Source: Cristatella mucedo (Eukaryota; Bryozoa; Phylactolaemata; Cristatellidae). From it: a DNA stretch of 64,000 bases. This document shows, piece by piece, positions 58,496 to 64,000 of the stretch. Under the pieces are notes generated by a model. That model did no database searches. It saw only the letters and a list, made by a program, of their open reading frames with translations, and had not been told where the DNA came from. Made by a program: the position numbers and the translations under genes. Numbering within the stretch: the first letter of the stretch is position 1; every line of letters starts with the position of its first letter. The stretch covers positions 3,836,501 through 3,900,500 of the forward strand of contig WPIO01000014.1 in assembly GCA_009760855.2 (NCBI GenBank), read 5' to 3'.

Positions 58496-58934
58496 ATGGA
58501 GGACGACTCCTTTGCCAACTACCGGTCTTCGCTACGGGCGCGCCGCGAGCGCCTCGCCCGGCGTGAGGAGATGCTCAGCACTCAGGAGTGCAAGGCAGTG
58601 GCTGGCGGCGCCTCCGCAAAGGACCAGCTCGGCTCGCCCGCTGCCACCTCCGGTGGAGCTTCGCTCGAAGGAGGTGGTGCATCGGCGGCAGCTGCCGCCG
58701 CCGCTGATGCCAAGGACGGTTCAGATTCCCGGCCTTCGATGCCTGCATCGTCGTCGGCGGCCGTGAACGGCCATGCTGGGAGTCACTCGCCCAGAGCCGT
58801 CGCTGCAGCAGCGGCGTCACCTCCCCCGGCACCACCGCCAATGGCACCTCCGAGGCGACGGGAACAACCGGATGTGGCATACGAAGTGGACGATCCGGGC
58901 CCCAGCTCTCCTCTGCTGGGTCGTGGCTTGGGAG
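58496..58934 (+). CDS. unknown gene U3, candidate first coding exon
   Basis: ATG with G at -3 and +4 opens 146 codons to a consensus donor GAG|GTAAGT, phase 1. The N-terminus MEDDSFANYRSSLRAR continues into a charged helix RRERLARREEML, then an Ala/Ser/Gly-rich stretch with poly-Ala, a proline-rich patch SPPPAPPPMAPP, and an acidic end YEVDDPGPSSPLLGRG with a possible acidic dileucine-type sorting signal. An acceptor (aacgctag) just before would instead make it internal. The following exon was not found in the window with confidence. Not recognised. Confidence 0.5.
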
Positions 58935-58939
58935 GTAAG

Positions 58940-60465
58940 TGCCGGCTCAATGCTGCGAAGCAGCATCGGCTGCTTCTGCCACTGTGGTGTGTGGCCTTGT
59001 ATAGTAGAAAGTCAGGTGCAATGGCTACTGAGAGGAGGGATGGCAAGCGATGGGGAGCTAAAGTTCGCCCATAGGTCCGGCCGAAGGGGGTGGGGCCTGA
59101 CGACCCTTACAAAATTAGAGCCGTTCAAGTCCTCCTCCCTTGTGGCAAAAATGCCCTGAGCCCCCTTAGCCTCTCCATTGAGAAGGTCCGGTGGGCCTTT
59201 TTTGATTGGCTACCCGGCCCCTCTTGCTCTTGGGCTATGTAGTCGCCCAGTGCAATCTAGGATTCCGTTTTAAGGCAGATGACTGCTGGCACTGGTGCAC
59301 ATGTGCTTTGATTCATCCCTGCCTTCCAGCGCTCGTTCGTCCCAGCATGCTTGTCTTCAGCCAGCTCGCTGACCGGCTTTGGCTGAATGACTGCTACGAT
59401 GAGTGGACCTAGGCATAGGAGCCTACTCATCCAGCTGTGTGGCCGCTGCCGGTCGTGCTGCTGCGAGCATACCGATTGCCAGCCACACTGCTCTCTGTCT
59501 CAACTCGAGCTGGTAGGGGGAGGGTAAGGTGAGCCCGACCCTCTGAGCCACTTTGCTAAGGTCATTGAGAGCCCCCCAAGCGTCCGCATCGAGCTAATGC
59601 CTGCCCGTGCCGATCCTTTCTTCCAAGATCCATGCTTGGGCGCTCTCATTGAGAGCGCTACCAGCCCCTGCCCGGCCCTTGGACAAAGAGCGGAGGTGGC
59701 CTGGCAGGCGCTCCTCCGGAGGAGCGCCTGCTCTGTGCAAGCAAAGGCGTGAGAACTGCTGAATGGACCTGTTTCTCTTTTTGCCGTATGCCTAGCACTC
59801 TTCGTCTCACCACCACCTCCCCTTACCCTGCCCGGGAGGCATAAGAGCAAATGTTGGACTAGCCGATGGGTCTTTTGTCCATGTTGCGAGGCGGCTGCGG
59901 CCGGTCGCAGGAGTTTCACGTCGCCTGGAGGCTGCCTCTCAGATTGTCTCCGGCGGCTAGGGACGTTTGCTGTCTGCTCGTGTTTGCTTGCCACCCCAGT
60001 TACTGTTAGGTGTCGTCAAACCTCGGTCAGCTGCCGGCAGGAGCCAACGGCTTTAGCACATCTGGAGCACCCTCGAAGGCTGGAGAGCTCAGCTCCCGAT
60101 GCCCGAAGCAGCCGATGCTCCGAGCTGGCTGCCGGGGAGGGTGGGATTGCTGCCTTGCTTGCTGCTCGATGTGCGGCTATCACCACGTAGCTCCAAGCAC
60201 CAAGTTCGGCTTGCCCAAAGTTGAATCTAGTTGCCCGACAGCGCTGGTCAAGCCAGTCTTGCTGCTGGTAACGTGCCAGCTTTCCAATCATGTTTGGTCA
60301 CTTGTATTTCCTTGCAGGGCCGCCGGTGGCATCCAGTCACATGGTGGCTGCAGGCCCAAATCCCATCCTTATCTGTCCCTACCAATTAGCTTTGGTGCGG
60401 AGCCACACTATAGCTGTCCATTAAGCCACTCGCCTTTACGGCTGCAGATGCGCTGCTCAGCTCCA
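58940..60465. other. intron of U3 or intergenic, nothing firm
   Basis: A 164-codon minus frame at 59500-59994 and shorter frames lack motifs and consistent boundaries. Confidence 0.25.
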
Positions 60466-60469
60466 CGAG

Positions 60470-60830
60470 ACGGCTGCTGTTCCATTCCTTTGCTTAAAGA
60501 CCGTTGGCGACAGAAGCTTCTGCTCTGCGGTTCCTAGACTGTGGAACTTGCTTCCACAGTTCTTATGCAACGACAACTACTCTCCTGCTGCCGACGGCGG
60601 CACATCCTTTCCAGCCGTCCCGAGCTGCTACTTCCATGCTAGTCAACACCTCAACTGCTCTCCTGACTATGCTATGATTCTCAATTTCACTTTGTGTTGC
60701 ATAAGATCAACCGAATGCATACCGAAAGCCGCTTAGGCTTTGAGTGCAGAAAACACTTTCCTACATGACACCCACATAGTCTTCAAGGAGTTACAGACAA
60801 AGGTACACTACATTACATTAGGACATACCG
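60470..60830 (+). repeat. LINE family B 3' fragment
   Basis: It matches 30530-30880: ccattcctttgcttaaagac, ttcctagactgtggaac, accgaaagccgcttaggc and cacccacatagtctt. Truncated and frameshifted. Confidence 0.75.
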
Positions 60831-60834
60831 AGTG

Positions 60835-61630
60835 GACTGACCATTGTGCAGTCACATATCGTCCAGTCGCACAACCGTTTCCGGCTCGTAGCTCGACTCG
60901 ATGTCTGAGGTCGTGCGTTCAATTTACCATGTCGAGAAGTGGCGCCGTTTTTCTCTGCCTCTGCCCCGCTGTATGCGATTGCACACCGGTCCATCGGTTG
61001 GTTTCGTCCCTGCAAATCGAGCCCCTGTCACCGGAGCCTCTTAAATATTTTCTTGTACCGTTACTTCCTTAACTGCTGGCATTGTACATTGTCACTGCTC
61101 TAAGGACTGTAGGGCTGTATAAGTCGACAGTCAGTTCAATCACATTAGCATCTTGTTTTGGACTCGATCACATCTCGTGTGTCAATCTTCTGGTGCGTGC
61201 CCCTGCCTGCAGACTGTGTTTGCCTTTCTTATCTGCGTTCGCTCATGGAGCAGCTTCTTATACCGGGACTTCTTCGGCATGCACTCTCCTGCCGTTACAC
61301 TAAGCAATGAGGCAACGATATTGCTTTTCGACTGGTGTGCTTTCAAGTCCCGGGGCCTTTCGCTGCTTAGCATGCTGCCATCGGAAGTGAACTCTAGCTG
61401 CCTGCAAGCTTTGCTTGCTTAGCTGTGGCACTCTTGCAGGTTGCCATTGCTGCAGGTTGGGCATGGCAGTTGCACGCACTCCGACTGTCGTCGACCCTGG
61501 CTTGCATGCTCAGCTCATGAATTTAGAGAAGGTACCACAGGCAGCCTAGCAAGTTCAATTTCTTTGACACTAGTAGTCGGCATACTGTTTGCGTTTGAGG
61601 GAGCATGGTACATAAGATGTGGCTCGTCTG
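60835..61630. other. no gene firmly recognised
   Basis: A plus frame after gcgtgcccctgcctgcag (61211) runs about 70 codons to TAG with one hydrophobic stretch. It has an acceptor but no other support. Confidence 0.2.
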
Positions 61631-61636
61631 GCTTAC

Positions 61637-61706
61637 CGTATTCTGTTTTCTCTGACGGGTGCCGACCAGGACGAATGCCGGACAACACCATTGGCACCGG
61701 AATAGG
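61637..61706 (-). CDS. weak candidate minus-strand exon
   Basis: PIPVPMVLSGIRPGRHPSE then KTEYG lies between a weak acceptor (taatacatag) and the good donor TACG|GTAAGC, phase 0 in and 1 out. The plus strand encodes a hydrophobic stretch here, so orientation is open. Confidence 0.2.
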
Positions 61707-61799
61707 CTATGTATTAAGTTGCCTGTCGAGAACTTTCGTCTGTGCAGTGCCTCCTATCTTGCACGAAGCGGTATTTAATCGTGCGTACATATTTGCCTA

Positions 61800-62775
61800 G
61801 ATGTAGTCAATGCACATCCTGCAAGGCCAGTGCGACTGACGCCCGCCAAATCGTCCGAGAGAGAAGCTCGGTCCTCTTCCAAGATAATGCACCAAATGAA
61901 AGGGAACTTGATTTTATTAATAGCCATCTGGCAGCATGGGTGGTGACATGGAGTCATGTTTTTATTTTCCCAGTATATCCGGGAGCTGGGATCACAGACC
62001 GGTTGTTGCTTTGCGAAGGGAGTCATGTGACTGCAACTCAAAAACGAAATGGTGGTGGAGTAACAAAAAACTCGATGGTGTTTAGGGGGCATAGCAACCA
62101 AGTGTATAACGTTGAATTAATTCAGTTCTTGCCATATGATGTTATGGCTCACTGGCTGGGCTGTCTGTTGCTTGTGGCTGGGTTGGATCCCTGGTGTATC
62201 AAGTGCTTCTTGTTGCAACAATGGACTCGGTGACATTTTATTGGACAAATTAAAAACGCATGCACGCACAGCATTAATATATTTATTTATGCTCTTATGT
62301 ATTATCGTTGTGGCAGCTACCCATAATGTCCGAGCCTGATTCCGGTCATTTGACACCCAGCAAAGCCATTCTCAAAATGGCTGCTCCCTGGGATTAGAGT
62401 GCTTTATACCAGCCTGCTAAATAGGTAAGCAATGTACTTTTTGTTGTATTGTTGTGAGTTGGGGACACGCAGAAGAATGGGCATGCTGGGCATGGGGTTC
62501 TGTTCATATTTTCAAGGCATTTTTAGTGTGAAATAGAAATCATGTGCTGATAAATGTGCAGCTTCTCACCTCTCGGTAGCTACGCGTGTCGTCAGAGGCT
62601 CAGGTGACTCAAATACTGCTAGCAGCTATGTACTTGTTGCAGTACTTGGTTAAGGTCGCACTGGCTTCCTTCCCACTCGGTTGGTTCCTAGCCAGTCCCT
62701 AAAGACCAGTCACGCCCTATGGTGACCACCTTTAGTGATGTAAGAGACACGTAGTGTGTCTGTATCTTTGTCTAT
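61800..62775. other. no gene recognised
   Basis: No supported frame; a donor-like TAG|GTAAGC at 62425 has no clear exon before it. Confidence 0.25.
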
Positions 62776-62777
62776 CA

Positions 62778-63297
62778 CCCCACAAAGCCACAAAGACTAA
62801 GTGGATGTTACACTAGAGAGTTTTCTTTTGCACACTCAAAGCCTAAGCAGCTTTCGGTGCACACACACAAGGTAGCCATCATACTCCATCTCTAGTTGCA
62901 AAGAGAAAGTTAGCAGCATAACTAAGTCAAAAGGGGAGTCCTAAAAGGAGAGGCATACAAGTAGCAGCACAGGACGGCTGGAAAGGATGTGACAAAGTCA
63001 GCAGCAGGAGAGAAGAGGTCGTAGCTAAAGAATTGTGGAAATGAGTTCCACAGTCTAGGACCTGCTGAGCAAAAGCTTCTGTTGCCAACAATCTATAAGC
63101 AAAGAAACAGAAGCTAATTTTGGTTGTCCATAGAGGACCTTATGGCAAGAGGACCCTGATACTGGCACAGCAGTTCAGCCAGGTACGAGGGAGCCAAGCC
63201 ACGGTAGGCCTTGTGGGCTAGAGTAAAGAATTTTGCTCTGTGCCAAGTGATCTATCGGGAACCATCCAAGCAGCTCCTTCAGCAGAGGAGCCGCATT
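62778..63297 (-). repeat. LINE family B 3' copy, older
   Basis: On the minus strand it ends in the family B terminus (cacaaagactaagtggatgt at 62783) and reads back through gcctaagcagctttcggtg, cacagtctaggacctgc and acgagggagccaagccacg into the C-terminal coding region. Many indels. Confidence 0.7.
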
Positions 63298-63305
63298 ACT
63301 TTGAC

Positions 63306-63472
63306 CCTGGTCGTAGCCCAAGGGTAAAGTGCTCTCTCTTTACGACCCTGGTCGTGGGCTCGAGCCCATCAGTGGGCGATCTTTTATTCCCCACTGAAAG
63401 TGGTAGTGATAGCCGTTAAGGCCCCCCCCCTGCTATAAAAATGAGGCTGTTAAATCAGCCAACTATTGTTAT
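63306..63472 (+). repeat. SINE family S1 variant at the edge of LINE B
   Basis: gtagcccaagggtaaagtg (A-box), gtgggctcgagcccatcag (B-box-like), gtggtagtgatagccg, a C-run and the tail aggctgttaaatcagccaa. The LINE B copy stops where it begins. Confidence 0.7.
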
Positions 63473-63474
63473 TG

Positions 63475-64000
63475 ATGAATCGCACAGGCAGCATAACAAG
63501 TCATTTCTAGTGCGGGTTTTGTAGCACATTAGCAACTGCATTATTTTTTTAATTTGTAAGTTTAATATTTTTAGTTGATACTGTCTAAATGAGTTCTTCA
63601 TCACACCATAAACATGTTGCAATAAATGCCTTTCCCAGCATAAACGTATATATTCTGTTACTTTATAATGAGGTGTTGAAGACCTATTATCTATGCATAT
63701 ATATACCTATATATACATACGTAAAGAATAGCTCTTAAACTCTGTATGATCTGCATATACTCATACATACACTATAGTGTATATATATATATATATGTAC
63801 ATATTGTATGTAAGTGTGTGTGTGTGTTTCAAGTAGAAAAGCAACTGATCTCTGTGGTTATTGAGCATGTCTCACAATACAAGATGATAGCAGATTTTTT
63901 ATGTCCCAATGCTCTGCTAATAGAAACAAGAGGTAATGTCCGGAAAATAGCCACCAACTTCAAGCACATTGAATTCAGTTCTAAAGCCACCACTTCTTGT
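63475..64000. other. AT-rich end of window with TA tracts
   Basis: TA/TATG simple tracts at about 63695-63830. No coding frame. Confidence 0.4.

Noticed and set aside
59500-59994. 164-codon minus frame
   Set aside because: GC-rich, no motif, donor and acceptor not consistent.

Overview
The window looks like nuclear DNA of an animal, probably an invertebrate; the taxon cannot be fixed from the sequence. The grounds are an ABCA-type transporter 3' end, GT-AG introns, long two-base microsatellites, 5'-truncated LINEs of the L2/CR1 type, tRNA-derived SINEs and local CpG-rich blocks. No bacterial, viral or organelle gene was seen, and no rRNA or intact tRNA gene.

Left part (1-18.4 kb): the last exon of an ABCA-family gene (+) is followed by a 3' UTR with AATAAA. 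A two-exon ion-transporter gene of the ArsB/NhaD superfamily with an Lsi2-like GNPQN motif (-, 9528-4957) follows. Its 2.9 kb intron holds three remnants of L2-like LINEs. A CpG-rich block lies about 1 kb upstream of it. From 11.3 to 18.4 kb there is mostly repeat: two LINE families (A, with a 3' hairpin and ATT tail; B, with a different 3' end), a SINE family (S1), one SINE carrying a LINE-like tail (S2) and microsatellites.

Middle part (19.5-41.3 kb): seven plus-strand candidate exons, most with good splice sites and all with matching junction phases, can be joined into one gene of unknown function ending at 41304. Its last two exons encode more than 1,000 residues of Ser/Ala/Gln-rich, low-complexity protein. 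Its introns contain a 2.1 kb unit flanked by inverted arms of about 245 bp, several LINE A copies, the longest LINE B copy (reverse transcriptase, 28.6-30.9 kb), SINEs and CT/GA tracts.

Right part (41.6-64 kb): a GC/CpG-rich block (41.64-43.8 kb) holds a possible short first exon. A set of protein-like minus-strand blocks between 53.2 and 47.0 kb suggests a second unknown multi-exon gene. A plus-strand exon at 58.5 kb has a strong start context and a consensus donor. Between them are a near-perfect inverted repeat at 48.5-49.25 kb, two long degenerate LINEs, and a LINE that contains both a SINE insertion and a 27 bp triplication.

The ABCA fragment, the transporter and the repeats are well supported. 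The unknown gene models are inference from reading frames, splice motifs and phase, and need transcript data.
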